From Synechococcales cyanobacterium S06 (lineage in GTDB: Bacteria; Cyanobacteriota; Cyanobacteriia; Cyanobacteriales; JAABRE01), in the NCBI GenBank assembly GCA_011391125.1, contig JAABRE010000005.1:1-64000 (forward strand): DNA of 64,000 bases. The letters are read 5' to 3'. Below, piece after piece: positions 7,180 to 15,336 of this stretch (the stretch's first letter is position 1; every line of letters starts with the position of its first letter). The notes under the pieces are model-generated. The model had not been told where the DNA came from, made no database searches, and was given only the letters and a program-made list of their open reading frames with translations. Made by a program: the position numbers and the translations under genes.

Positions 7180-7782
7180 TTGAAATCATTAATTAATGTC
7201 ACGAAAACTACCCCTTGGTATTCCCTTGAAACAATTTGGCAAGGGGGAGAAGAAACGGTCAAGCAGGGTTTACCCCATAGTTTGCTTTCCCCAACTTGGC
7301 AAATCCTGCTGTTGGGGGATGGTTCGCCAACCCGTCATTTACGCTTGCTGACTAGCGAACCTACGGAAGTGGATGTGATTGATATGTCAGTCGTTGGTGA
7401 CCATGATGATGGCGCTCCTAGTCAAGTGGAGGCGATCGCCAGCCCTAGATTACGCCGCCAAGTGTGGTTACGTACAGCATCAGGGCAAAGGTTGGCTTAT
7501 GCGGCTTCGTGGTGGGATGCGAATCATGTGGACGAATACCTGCAAAATCGCTCGTTACCGATTTGGGAAAGTCTCTCCCGTCTTCACACTGAGTTATATC
7601 GCGATATTCAGGGTATTTATTACGGAAATTCTGAGGAATTGGCCACGGGTTTTAACGAAAAAGGTCCGTTTTGGGGGCGTCATTACATATTTTGGCATAA
7701 TGGAAGACCTTTAACGTTAATTTATGAAGTTTTTTCTCCTTATTTGTGTAAATATTTAGGAGAAATATCAGTTAATAATTAA
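7180..7782 (+). CDS. Chorismate lyase-like protein (DUF98 family)
   Basis: This 200-residue protein matches the cyanobacterial/plastid chorismate-lyase family: LSPTWQILLLGDGSPTRHLRLLT, then RQVWLRTASGQRLAYAASWW, then GRHYIFWHNGRPLTLIYEVFSPYL. The family converts chorismate to 4-hydroxybenzoate and pyruvate, the first committed step to plastoquinone-type head groups in cyanobacteria. The Arg in RQVWLRT and the Glu of YEVFSP fit the lyase fold's active-site pattern. The start is TTG (7180); no upstream ATG is in frame and the next one is far inside the domain. Activity is inferred from the family. Confidence 0.85.
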   Translation: MKSLINVTKTTPWYSLETIWQGGEETVKQGLPHSLLSPTWQILLLGDGSPTRHLRLLTSEPTEVDVIDMSVVGDHDDGAPSQVEAIASPRLRRQVWLRTASGQRLAYAASWWDANHVDEYLQNRSLPIWESLSRLHTELYRDIQGIYYGNSEELATGFNEKGPFWGRHYIFWHNGRPLTLIYEVFSPYLCKYLGEISVNN

Positions 7783-7829
7783 TAACAATTATCTGTTAAT
7801 TTTTACTTATTTATGAAGGAGAAATTATC

Positions 7830-8060
7830 TTGAAAACTACTCGCTATTTTGAAGAACAAGTTTTAATTAAACGACCATATATTAAGCGAGAATGGTGTCA
7901 ACAAGCAATGGAAAATTATGTTAAAAAAGATATTGAACCTAAGGGAAGAATTAGATATTGGGTTTATCTTGCTGAATTAAATAAATATTTACGAGTTGTT
8001 ACATTAGATGATGGACAAACTGTTCATAATGCTTTCCCTGATCGTAATTTTAAGGAGTAA
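7830..8060 (+). CDS. Small protein of a putative TA pair, toxin-like position
   Basis: This 76-residue basic protein (KTTRYFEEQVLIKRPYIKREWC, later GRIRYWVYLAELNKYLRVVTLDDGQTVHNAFPDRNF) belongs to a widespread small family of DUF4258-like proteins found beside DUF2283 genes. It has the compact beta-rich look of a RelE-type RNase, but I cannot point to catalytic residues. The start is TTG 7830 with AAGGAG about 10 nt upstream. The DUF2283 gene starts 5 bp after its stop, so the two are probably cotranscribed. Toxin function is an inference. Confidence 0.7.
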   Translation: MKTTRYFEEQVLIKRPYIKREWCQQAMENYVKKDIEPKGRIRYWVYLAELNKYLRVVTLDDGQTVHNAFPDRNFKE

Positions 8061-8065
8061 AAATA

Positions 8066-8290
8066 ATGAAATTTAACTATTATCCCGAAACAGATTCTTT
8101 GTATATTAGTTTATCTGAAAAAACTAGCGTTGATTCTTATGAAATTGCTCCGAATATTGTGTTAGATTTTGATAGTGAAGGACAATTAATAGGAATTGAT
8201 ATAGATCATGCTAGTCAAAATGTCGATTTAACTCGTTTAGAAGCAAGTTCTTTACCTCTTAAATCTTTGGCTTTTGTTAATAGTAAATAA
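8066..8290 (+). CDS. DUF2283 family protein, putative antitoxin partner
   Basis: This 74-residue protein has the DUF2283 pattern: YYPETDSLYISLSEK near the N-terminus, then APNIVLDFDSEGQLIGIDIDHAS. The family folds as a small beta sheet, and its genes often follow a DUF4258-like gene, as here. Many such pairs look like TA modules, but I know of no demonstrated activity. AAGGAG sits just upstream of the ATG. Confidence 0.8.
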   Translation: MKFNYYPETDSLYISLSEKTSVDSYEIAPNIVLDFDSEGQLIGIDIDHASQNVDLTRLEASSLPLKSLAFVNSK

Positions 8291-8356
8291 GCTAAATTAT
8301 TCCTCTTAATCTCTCTTTAAAAATGGATATATTTCTCACTTTAAATAATATTAATT

Positions 8357-8926
8357 ATGTCTTTTTCTCCCCGTTTTAATGATGCTTTAATTTTTGCTAG
8401 TGATTTACACAGCAAGCAAGTCCGTCGTGGTTCAAATGTTCCCTATATTTCCCATTTGTTGGGGGTTTGTAGTCTTGTGATTGAATACGGTGGCAATGAA
8501 GATGAGGCCATTGCAGCTTTGCTCCACGATGCGATCGAGGACCAAGGAGGTGCTACGATTAGGGAGGTAATTCGCACCCGTTTTGGTGATAATGTTACCA
8601 GTATTGTGGATGGTTGCACCGATAATGATATTACCCCCAAACCTCCTTGGAAGGAGCGAAAATTGTCCTATATTAACCACTTGAAAACTGCTTCTCCTTC
8701 GGTTAGGTTGGTTTCTGCTGCCGACAAGTTATATAATGCAAGTTCAATTATTAAGGATTATCGCATAATTGGTGATGAATTGTGGTCCCGTTTTCATGGT
8801 AAAAAGGAGGGTACTTTGTGGTATTATCGCAGTTTAGTTGATACTTTTTTAATGGGTGAAATTACTCCGATTATTTCTGAATTAAATCGGGTTGTTTCTG
8901 AGTTGGAAAATTTAGTTGCTAATTAG
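8357..8926 (+). CDS. HD-domain protein, RelA/SpoT hydrolase-like (small alarmone hydrolase or Mesh1-like)
   Basis: This 189-residue protein is a stand-alone HD fold: FASDLHSKQVRRGSNVPYISHLLGV (first His pair), AIAALLHDAIEDQGG (the HD and following ED, metal and catalytic), then SAADKLYNASSIIKDY. These match the (p)ppGpp hydrolase half of SpoT and the Mesh1/SAH proteins. No synthetase, TGS or ACT domain is present. It would hydrolyse (p)ppGpp or a related nucleotide; NADPH is another known Mesh1 substrate. The gene is monocistronic and faces a decayed nuclease gene. Confidence 0.8.
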   Translation: MSFSPRFNDALIFASDLHSKQVRRGSNVPYISHLLGVCSLVIEYGGNEDEAIAALLHDAIEDQGGATIREVIRTRFGDNVTSIVDGCTDNDITPKPPWKERKLSYINHLKTASPSVRLVSAADKLYNASSIIKDYRIIGDELWSRFHGKKEGTLWYYRSLVDTFLMGEITPIISELNRVVSELENLVAN

Positions 8927-8930
8927 TCCA

Positions 8931-9557
8931 TTAACTAAAATTAACTTTATTTTTCTCACTTAATATATTAATTAATATTCTCATCAATGATTCTAAATCA
9001 TCGGGAAGGGGAAATAATTTAATATCCTGATAAATTGTCTTTGTTCCCCTATTTAACATTCCAAATTGCCACATAGTTCCTGTGGATAATACCCCAAATA
9101 ATAACGCTTGATTTCCAGTTCTCTCCCATTGATCTAAGGCTATTAATTCCACTGATAATTGGGTAAATCCATTAACCAAATCTTCATTTTTGGCTTCAAT
9201 TACAATCAATTCTTGATTATTTTCAATCAAATAATCTAAATATCCCTGTAATTGTTCACTAATTTTTAGAGGATATTCTATTCTTAAATGTGCATGGGTA
9301 AATCTAATCAAATAGGTGATAACTGGTGAGATTAATATTTCTCTTTTTGACATTTCTGTCGTTAAATTTACCAAGGGTAAAACTTCCTCAAATTGCTCCC
9401 TTAAATCTCATATTTTTGCTAATTTTCTCTCATATTTGGGTAAATTTAACCTTTTTTTGATTAAGGAATATCCGAAGTATTCACACACTTCATCGGTTTC
9501 CATTTTTAATTCAAATATCTTACCAAATGTGTAAATTTGGTCTGGTTTTATTGTCAT
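8931..9557 (-). pseudogene. PD-(D/E)XK restriction-endonuclease-like protein, nonsense codon
   Basis: From ATG 9557 the frame reads MTIKPDQIYTFGKIFELKME, then KKRLNLPKYERKLAKI. It meets TGA at codon 50 (9408-9410) and continues in the same frame with DLREQFEEVLPLVNLTTEMSKRE to 8931. The distal part has a PD-(D/E)XK core: GYLDYLIENNQELIVIEAKNED, i.e. D and ExK. This matches a cyanobacterial family often labelled type I restriction subunit R N-terminal-like, about 200 residues long. A shorter protein could start at an ATG downstream of the stop but would lack the N-terminal helices. No modification gene is nearby. Confidence 0.72.
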
Positions 9558-9617
9558 TATTTCCCTCATTCCTAACCCCTTTCTCACAAAGGAAGGGAAA
9601 TTATTAATTATTAATTA

Positions 9618-9914
9618 TTAATTAATATAAATTACCTCTGCTAAAATTTTATCTTTATATCTCTGTTTTAAACCATTTTTGGTGACAACATCAGCTTTAA
9701 TTCCTACACATTCACTTATATATAATTCTAAATCAATTAATTCAAATAAACTAGGAGCTTCTGTGTAGTTAATTAAAACATCAAGATTGCTGTTTTCATT
9801 TTCTTCACCCCGAATATATGAACCAAAAATTCCCAATTCTGTAATCTGATATTGCTTTTTTATCTGTGGTTTTATACTCTTAATTATTGTCTTAATTTCT
9901 GCTAATTTTTTCAT
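9618..9914 (-). CDS. MNT-type nucleotidyltransferase (MntA antitoxin family), catalytic Asp altered
   Basis: This 98-residue protein has the minimal nucleotidyltransferase motif: ITELGIFGSYIRGEENENSNLDVLINY. The family motif is GSx10DxD; here the first Asp is Asn (SNLDV instead of SDLDV), while the second is kept. MntA proteins AMPylate their HEPN toxin partner, and the DxD pair binds the metal-NTP. The change should weaken or abolish catalysis. No HEPN gene adjoins it; the neighbours are a nuclease pseudogene and ftsH. It is probably a decaying solo antitoxin. Confidence 0.75.
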   Translation of the reverse strand: MKKLAEIKTIIKSIKPQIKKQYQITELGIFGSYIRGEENENSNLDVLINYTEAPSLFELIDLELYISECVGIKADVVTKNGLKQRYKDKILAEVIYIN

Positions 9915-9935
9915 ATTTTTCTCCTCGAATCTAGC

Positions 9936-10028
9936 TTTTTCTGATTAAGTCTTATCTCCCCCTCACCCCCCATCCCCCTCTCACCAAGGGTGAGGGGGAG
10001 TAAAGATATAATAAGACTTAAAATGCTA
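9936..10028. repeat. MITE-like palindromic repeat, copy 1
   Basis: The left part reads CTGATTAAGTCTTATCT and the right part ATAAGACTTAAAATGCTAT. The inner arms are CCCCCTCACC and GGTGAGGGGG. It resembles copies at 13266-13366 and 16153-16251, which share the GATTAA, TGAGGG/AGAGGG and AAATGCTAT blocks. Confidence 0.65.
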
Positions 10029-10056
10029 TGCTGACATTTTTTCATTGTCAATTATT

Positions 10057-11946
10057 TTATACTTTTACCAATTTATCCTGCAAATTAACCTCTATTTTTT
10101 CCTCTTTATTTCTGTTAACAATTATCCTAAATTCTTCCCCCTCGATTGTCTCTTTTTCAATTAATAAATCTACCAAATCATCGATTAAACTGCGATTGTC
10201 TCGGATAATGTTTTTGGCAATTTTATAACTTTTTTCCGCAATTTCACGCACGGTAACGTCAATTTTAGCTGCGATTTCTTGGGAATAATCAGAGGAACGA
10301 TTCATTAATCCATTACCTAAAAATACTTGGTTGTCATCCTCTTCTAATGCCAGTTGACCTAACTCTGACATTCCATATTTGGTCACCATTTGTCGCGCTA
10401 TGGAGGTAACTCTTTCCAAGTCATTTCCTGCTCCTGTGGTTACTTCTTCATGGCCAAAAACCACATCTTCGGCTGCCCTTCCCCCCAATAATCCTGCTAT
10501 CCTTGCTAATAATTGGCTTCTGGTGATTAAACCCTGTTCTTCATCTGGTGTAAACCAAGTCAACCCCCTTGCTTGACCTCTTGGTATTAGGGTGACTTTT
10601 TCGACCGGGTCATGTCCTTCCATCAACGAGCCGACGATCGCATGGCCAACTTCGTGGTAAGCAATCAACCGCTTTGCTTTACTATCTAATAATGGCACTC
10701 CTTCCATGCCCGCAATGACCCGATCTATGGCATCATTAATCTCTAGGTTGGTAATCGCTTCTTTGCGCCTTCTCGCTGTGAAAATCGCCGCTTCGTTTAA
10801 TAAATTGGCTAAATCTGCCCCGGTAAACCCCGGTGTGCGACGGGCAATCGCCTCTAAGCTGACCTCCGCATCAAGTATTTTATTTTGACTATGAACTTCC
10901 AAAATGCCTAATCTCCCTTGACAATCGGGATAATCGACGATGACTTGGCGATCGAATCTGCCTGGCCTTAATAAAGCTTTGTCGAGGACATCAGGTCGAT
11001 TAGTTGCTGCAATAATGATAATCCCCGTATTTCCCTCAAAACCGTCCATTTCCGTTAGAAGTTGGTTGAGGGTTTGCTCACGTTCGTCGTTTCCTCCGCC
11101 AATACCAGCTCCTCTTTGGCGGCCTACTGCGTCAATTTCGTCGATAAACACCAGACAGGGGGCATTTTCCTTCGCCTTTTTGAATAAATCACGGACGCGG
11201 GAAGCACCAACTCCGACGAACATTTCTACAAATTCTGAACCAGAAATACTGAAAAAGGGAACTTCTGCTTCCCCTGAAATCGCTTTTGCTAACAGGGTTT
11301 TACCTGTGCCCGGAGGTCCAACTAACAACACTCCCCGAGGAATTTTTGCCCCCAAGGTGGTAAATCTTTCTGGCTCTTTGAGGAATGTTACAACCTCCTG
11401 TAATTCTTCCTTGGCCTCTTCCACACCGGCCACATCATCAAATTTAACCCCTGTTTTGGCAGCCATTTGAAATCTGGCGCGGGATTTGCCAAAATTGAAC
11501 GCTTGAGATGAAGCTTGAGCCGATTTTCGAATAATCATGACTAAACCGCCCAACAGAATACCAATTAACACCAAGTTGGTTAATAATCCCAAGGCGCTGG
11601 CATTATCTAAGGTGGGTTTAACTTCAAAATCGACTTCCGAGGAGCGAATTTTATTGATCAATTCTGGATTTTGGTTAAATAAAACGACATTGAGGGGGAG
11701 TTCGTTTTTACCCTGATTTTTTAAGGTGACTCGGGCTAATTCGGAAGTTGGATCAACTTCGATTTTTTGGATTTCCCCACGGTCCAATTTTTCTAATAAT
11801 TGACTGTAGGAAAGGGTGGGTTTTGGTTGATTGGCTAACCCCGGAGTCGCTAAAAATAAGGTCTGTATTAGCATCCAAGTTGCCGCTAATTGCCCTAATT
11901 GATTCTGTTTTTTGCTCTTTTCTGTTAGCCAATTACGTTTTTTCAT
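10057..11946 (-). CDS. ftsH: ATP-dependent zinc metalloprotease FtsH
   Basis: FtsH is a membrane-anchored hexameric AAA+ protease that extracts and degrades damaged membrane proteins; in cyanobacteria this includes photodamaged D1. The 629-residue protein has a first hydrophobic segment (about 19-37), a lumenal/periplasmic domain, a second TM segment (about 117-139), Walker A GPPGTGKT (210-217), Walker [13 protein letters not shown], and the second region of homology [18 protein letters not shown]. The zinc motif HEVGH is near residue 435, with [15 protein letters not shown] following. It is complete. Cyanobacteria carry about four FtsH paralogues; I cannot say firmly which one this is. It is not in an obvious operon. 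Confidence 0.96.
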   Translation of the reverse strand: MKKRNWLTEKSKKQNQLGQLAATWMLIQTLFLATPGLANQPKPTLSYSQLLEKLDRGEIQKIEVDPTSELARVTLKNQGKNELPLNVVLFNQNPELINKIRSSEVDFEVKPTLDNASALGLLTNLVLIGILLGGLVMIIRKSAQASSQAFNFGKSRARFQMAAKTGVKFDDVAGVEEAKEELQEVVTFLKEPERFTTLGAKIPRGVLLVGPPGTGKTLLAKAISGEAEVPFFSISGSEFVEMFVGVGASRVRDLFKKAKENAPCLVFIDEIDAVGRQRGAGIGGGNDEREQTLNQLLTEMDGFEGNTGIIIIAATNRPDVLDKALLRPGRFDRQVIVDYPDCQGRLGILEVHSQNKILDAEVSLEAIARRTPGFTGADLANLLNEAAIFTARRRKEAITNLEINDAIDRVIAGMEGVPLLDSKAKRLIAYHEVGHAIVGSLMEGHDPVEKVTLIPRGQARGLTWFTPDEEQGLITRSQLLARIAGLLGGRAAEDVVFGHEEVTTGAGNDLERVTSIARQMVTKYGMSELGQLALEEDDNQVFLGNGLMNRSSDYSQEIAAKIDVTVREIAEKSYKIAKNIIRDNRSLIDDLVDLLIEKETIEGEEFRIIVNRNKEEKIEVNLQDKLVKV

Positions 11947-12007
11947 AACCCATTAATTAAATTTTTTTTAGCTTATTCTTACTTTAACCAATTTTTTGTC
12001 AATTTGG

Positions 12008-12400
12008 TTAGGAATTGAGGACGGCGATACAGTCTATTTCCACTAAGACATCTTTGGGTAATCTCGCAACTTCCACGCAAGCTCGCGCCGGAGCAGTTTC
12101 TGTGGCAAAATATTCGCTATATACTTGGTTCATACTGCCAAAATTCGCCAAATCGCTTAAAAATACGCTGGTTTTCACCACGTTTTCCCAATTCGCTCCC
12201 GCTTCGGTTAAAATTGCTTCCATATTCGCCATTACTTGCTTGGTTTGCGCCGTGATGTCGCCTTCGCCTACTATTTCCCCGGTGTCGGGATTTAATGGGA
12301 TTTGCCCTGCAACAAATAACATTTGGCCGCTGGCTACTACTGCTTGGTTATATGGTCCAACGGGGGCGGGAGCTTTTTCAGTTCTAATTATTTTTTTCAT
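12008..12400 (-). CDS. ridA: RidA family reactive enamine/imine deaminase
   Basis: RidA hydrolyses the reactive 2-aminoacrylate and related enamines released by PLP enzymes such as threonine dehydratase. The 130-residue protein is full length. It has [35 protein letters not shown] near the N-terminus and the family signature [22 protein letters not shown] near the C-terminus, where the Arg contacts the substrate carboxylate. It lies upstream of ftsH on the same strand with about 60 bp between them. It is not clearly co-regulated. Confidence 0.95.
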   Translation of the reverse strand: MKKIIRTEKAPAPVGPYNQAVVASGQMLFVAGQIPLNPDTGEIVGEGDITAQTKQVMANMEAILTEAGANWENVVKTSVFLSDLANFGSMNQVYSEYFATETAPARACVEVARLPKDVLVEIDCIAVLNS

Positions 12401-12467
12401 TTTCTCTTGTTTTTTCAGTGTTTTTCCCTATTTTCCCATGTTTTGGGTTTTTTCTCTCGCACTCTTC

Positions 12468-12557
12468 GCAAAGTGGAGTTATCGGTTTGTTTCCTATTTG
12501 ATCGCTTTTTGTCTCACGCAAAGACGCAAAGGCGCAAAGTGGAGTTATCGGTTTGTT
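12468..12557. repeat. 24-bp direct repeat and CGCAAAG repeat
   Basis: GCAAAGTGGAGTTATCGGTTTG begins at 12468 and again at 12534, 66 bp apart. Between them (12512-12539) is a CACGCAAAGACGCAAAGG repeat, the reverse orientation of the ones at 6393 and 47186. No gene is visible in 12401-12654. Confidence 0.8.
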
Positions 12558-12654
12558 CAATGGGCTTTGGGTTTTTTCACGCCAAGTTATCTGGGATGGG
12601 TTAGGTGGCGATCATTTGCTAATTTTAACCAATAACAGTAAGACTTGGCAAACA

Positions 12655-13083
12655 CTACAAATGTGGCCGAATACCATAATTTCGGTAACGTAAGTAATCT
12701 TTTAATATTAGATCATGATCAAAACAAAGGTTATTTGGTATTTGCCACGGAGCAAAAATGCCGATATTTTTTGCGTCATCTGCTGCTTTTGGTTCACCTT
12801 TTCCCGTTGCGATAAATACTATACTAATTGTATGTTGACGACTGTCTCTTTTGGGGTCGGAATATACATAAAACTGCTCAATTAATTCCACTTCTAAGGT
12901 TACTTCTTCTAAGGCTTCTCGCTTGGCTGCTGTTTCTATAGATTCGCCATAATCGACAAATCCTCCCGGAATTGCCCATCCATAAGGGATATTTTTCCTC
13001 TCAATTAATATTATTGGTCTTTCGGGACGATCAATTAATTCGATGATTATATCTACAGTCGGAACAGGGTTACGATAATTCAT
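12655..13083 (-). CDS. Nudix hydrolase (ADP-ribose pyrophosphatase-like)
   Basis: This 142-residue protein has a Nudix box [22 protein letters not shown] (positions about 41-62), with the REALEE helix that binds Mg. Only the final Gly of the REUXEEXGU pattern is replaced, which is tolerated in some members. The preceding [16 protein letters not shown] and following [19 protein letters not shown] resemble COG1051 ADP-ribose/NADH pyrophosphatases. It would cleave nucleoside diphosphates linked to another moiety. The exact substrate cannot be told from sequence. It is on the minus strand, divergent from gpsA. Confidence 0.9.
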   Translation of the reverse strand: MNYRNPVPTVDIIIELIDRPERPIILIERKNIPYGWAIPGGFVDYGESIETAAKREALEEVTLEVELIEQFYVYSDPKRDSRQHTISIVFIATGKGEPKAADDAKNIGIFAPWQIPNNLCFDHDLILKDYLRYRNYGIRPHL

Positions 13084-13405
13084 GTTAGTTATTTATTTAA
13101 AATTTACTATGATAAATTATACTTTATCTCTGAATAATTATCAAGTATAAATAATTTAGTGATTTTTTATTAATTATTATTTGTTACCCTAAAAATAGGA
13201 TTAATAACTAATAGAAAATAAAAGAGATTCGATCAATTGGCGATGCTAATTCTGTGTTATATAGTACTTTCCGATTAAATGTTATCTGGCCCCTCACCCC
13301 CCTTCCCACCACCAACCAAAGGGAGAGGGGGAAAAGAGAGGTAAAATGTCAAATGAAAATGCTATAATCAGATTTAATTATTTTTAGCTAATTTAAGTCA
13401 TTATT
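13084..13405. other. Intergenic region between divergent Nudix and gpsA genes, with one MITE-like repeat
   Basis: This 322-bp gap must contain promoters for both flanking genes. Apart from the repeat at 13266-13366 I see no gene or conserved RNA. Confidence 0.6.
13266..13366. repeat. MITE-like repeat, copy 2
   Basis: It starts ACTTTCCGATTAAATGTTAT and ends AAATGTCAAATGAAAATGCTATA. Copy 3 (16153-16251) shares both ends and the central AAAGGGAGAGGGGGAAA block, so the two are close relatives. There is no coding capacity. Confidence 0.8.
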
Positions 13406-14347
13406 ATGGATAATAAACGAAAAAACTTAACTATTCTCGGTCATGGTGCTTGGGGTACGGTTTTAGGCAGTTTAGCGGCTAGAAATCATCATAAAATTCG
13501 CTTTTGGTCTCGTCATGGTACTGCATCCATAGAATTTCTCGCCATGGATGCACACATAGTGTTGTCGGCGGTTTCAATGACGGGGGTACGACCAACCATT
13601 GAAAGGTTGCAATCTGTGGCCATGTCTGCAAATACGGTGATTGTCAGCGCGACGAAGGGGTTGGATGCGGTGACAACTCTTACCCCTACCCAAATCTGGC
13701 AAAATGCTTTTCCTAATCACGCTGTGGTGGTGCTTTCGGGTCCTAATTTGTCTAAGGAAATTGCCCAAGGTTTGCCGGCCGCTACGGTGGTTGCTAGTAA
13801 TAATCTACAAGCGGCGGAAATGGTGCAGCAGTTGTTTGCTTCTGAGGTTTTTCGCGTCTATGTGAATAATGACCCAATTGGAACGGAGTTGGGAGGCGTG
13901 TTGAAGAATGTCATGGCGATCGCCGCCGGAGTTTGCGACGGTTTAAAATTAGGAACTAATGCCAAATCTGCCTTATTAACTCGCGCTTTACCAGAGATGA
14001 TTCGGGTGGGAAATCATTTAGGAGCTGCTACAGAAACCTTTTTTGGACTGTCAGGATTAGGTGATTTATTAGCGACTTGTGAAAGTCCTTTATCCCGCAA
14101 TTATCAGGTAGGTTTTGGTTTAGCACAGGGCAAATCTTTGGGGCAAATTCTATTAGAAATTGAGGGAACTGCTGAGGGGGTAAATACGGTTAATGTGTTA
14201 ATAGATTTAGCGAATCGGGAGAAAATTGCTGTGCCAATTTCCCTGGAAGTTTTTAAGTTAATTAATGGAAAAATAACTCCCCAGGAAGCAGTAAAAGCTT
14301 TAATGGCTAGGGAATTAAAGGAGGAGTTTTGTGATTTAGATTTTTAA
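13406..14347 (+). CDS. gpsA: Glycerol-3-phosphate dehydrogenase [NAD(P)+]
   Basis: GpsA reduces dihydroxyacetone phosphate to sn-glycerol 3-phosphate, the backbone for membrane lipids. The 313-residue protein has an N-terminal Rossmann motif LTILGHGAWGTVLGSLAA, the SGPNLSKEIAQGLP segment, the catalytic lysine in GGVLKNVMAIAAGVCDGL, and FFGLSGLGDLLATC near the C-terminus. The first glycine-rich turn is GHGAWG (family GxGxWG). It is slightly shorter than the E. coli enzyme, as in other cyanobacteria. The acyltransferase plsY, which uses its product, is elsewhere in this window (53034-53687). Confidence 0.96.
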   Translation: MDNKRKNLTILGHGAWGTVLGSLAARNHHKIRFWSRHGTASIEFLAMDAHIVLSAVSMTGVRPTIERLQSVAMSANTVIVSATKGLDAVTTLTPTQIWQNAFPNHAVVVLSGPNLSKEIAQGLPAATVVASNNLQAAEMVQQLFASEVFRVYVNNDPIGTELGGVLKNVMAIAAGVCDGLKLGTNAKSALLTRALPEMIRVGNHLGAATETFFGLSGLGDLLATCESPLSRNYQVGFGLAQGKSLGQILLEIEGTAEGVNTVNVLIDLANREKIAVPISLEVFKLINGKITPQEAVKALMARELKEEFCDLDF

Positions 14348-14394
14348 TTATATGTTAAAATAATAGATATTTAACCTAAGAAAAGGTGTTAATT

Positions 14395-14916
14395 ATGGTA
14401 GTATCAGATTCGATCACTTTTGAGGAAGCAATTAATTTTACTCAATCTTTACTAGAAGAAATTGAAACGGGTAAAATTACAGACGAAAAGTTAGAAGAAA
14501 CCTTAACTTCTTTAGTTAAAACCATGAATGGAGCTAGGGGTTTTTTCGTTACTTATCTTACGGCGGATTTATCCTGTGTTGATAATCCTTCGCAAAGTAT
14601 TCTTAATGCTTTAAAAACTTCCCCCGAATTTGTCTCGGAATTAATGGTAAAAAATTTGGTGATGTCAACAGCAATGGCTATTACTCATAACCGTAATTCT
14701 GACTCGGAAATGGCGCAAAATTCTCAAAAAGTTAGTCGCAATTCTGCTAATTTAATTAATAAATTGCAACTGGATTTATTGCAAGCAAAATTACAGGAAA
14801 TGGCCAAAAGTCTCTCGACAAATTCAGGAGAATATCAAGAGTTTTTAGCAAAATGGGGTTATGATGATGAACAAAAACAAGCTATGCTTGAAGCTGTAAT
14901 TTCCTGTCAGAATTAA
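14395..14916 (+). CDS. Conserved hypothetical protein, mostly helical
   Basis: I do not recognise this 173-residue protein. It is predicted to be almost entirely helical: an acidic N-terminus (SITFEEAINFTQSLLEEIETG), a segment MNGARGFFVTYLTADLSCVDN, and a C-terminal KLQLDLLQAKLQEMAKSL helix. No signal peptide or membrane segment is seen. I take ATG 14395 as the start because AAAAGG lies just upstream; a GTG three codons earlier overlaps that site. It sits 47 bp after gpsA on the same strand and may share its transcript. Confidence 0.7.
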   Translation: MVVSDSITFEEAINFTQSLLEEIETGKITDEKLEETLTSLVKTMNGARGFFVTYLTADLSCVDNPSQSILNALKTSPEFVSELMVKNLVMSTAMAITHNRNSDSEMAQNSQKVSRNSANLINKLQLDLLQAKLQEMAKSLSTNSGEYQEFLAKWGYDDEQKQAMLEAVISCQN

Positions 14917-14929
14917 AAGGTTTATTGTT

Positions 14930-14988
14930 GCGCTTCTCTGGCTGGTAGGGGTGAACAACCGTTCACCCCTACACCCAACAACGAGCCT
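14930..14988. repeat. Palindromic repeat between convergent genes
   Basis: TAGGGGTGAAC and GTTCACCCCTA form a perfect stem around an ACC/CG loop, within outer arms TTGTTG/CAACAA. It resembles REP/MITE hairpins elsewhere in the window and may also end transcripts from either side. Confidence 0.6.
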
Positions 14989-15229
14989 ATTTTTTGCTTA
15001 ATAATTGGCTGATTTTTTTGATTCCCCAACTTGAAAATGCACCTAAAAATAAGATACCAATTGCCGGATTAAATAATGGTATCCAGAGTTTTTGCCATGT
15101 GGCTAAACCTAAATTTATGCCGACATAATCACCGAAAACGGCGATCGCAAACCAGAAAAAACCAACTAATACTAAAAACACATCAATTACTAATAGTTTA
15201 TCTATAAAATTAACAATTGTTTCCTTCAT
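14987..15229 (-). CDS. Small two-helix membrane protein at the end of the vWA/tubulin/motor locus
   Basis: This 80-residue protein has two hydrophobic segments (about 13-33 and 52-66) and ends in a basic tail (WGIKKISQLLSKK). I do not recognise a family. It follows the MotB-like gene on the same strand by 107 bp, the gap being filled by a palindromic repeat (15272-15335). It could be the last gene of that operon or an independent small membrane protein. AAGGAG lies upstream of the ATG. Confidence 0.6.
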   Translation of the reverse strand: MKETIVNFIDKLLVIDVFLVLVGFFWFAIAVFGDYVGINLGLATWQKLWIPLFNPAIGILFLGAFSSWGIKKISQLLSKK

Positions 15230-15271
15230 TTTGATCTCCTTTTTTATTAATTAATATATTATTATTATTTG

Positions 15272-15335
15272 GTAAGGTGCGTCAGACAAATAATTGAAAA
15301 TATTTAAGAAATTTGAATTATCTGACGCACCCTAC
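15272..15335. repeat. Short palindromic repeat (GGTGCGTCAGA variant)
   Basis: Arms GTAAGGTGCGTCAGA and TCTGACGCACCCTAC flank an AT-rich spacer. It is a variant of the GGTGCGTCACA family at 2511 and 3322, but both arms have changed together, keeping the stem. It is placed 1 bp before the stop codon of the MotB-like gene. Confidence 0.75.
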
Positions 15336-15336
15336 A

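Noticed and set aside
7379-7714. 111-residue ORF overlapping the chorismate-lyase-like gene
   Set aside because: It is a same-strand shadow in another frame; the lyase frame has the family match.
10940-11470. 176-residue ORF antisense to ftsH
   Set aside because: It mirrors the highly conserved AAA domain of ftsH on the other strand; the composition is typical of an antisense shadow.
12015-12635. 206-residue plus-strand ORF across ridA
   Set aside because: Its first 125 codons are antisense to ridA and the rest is repeat DNA.
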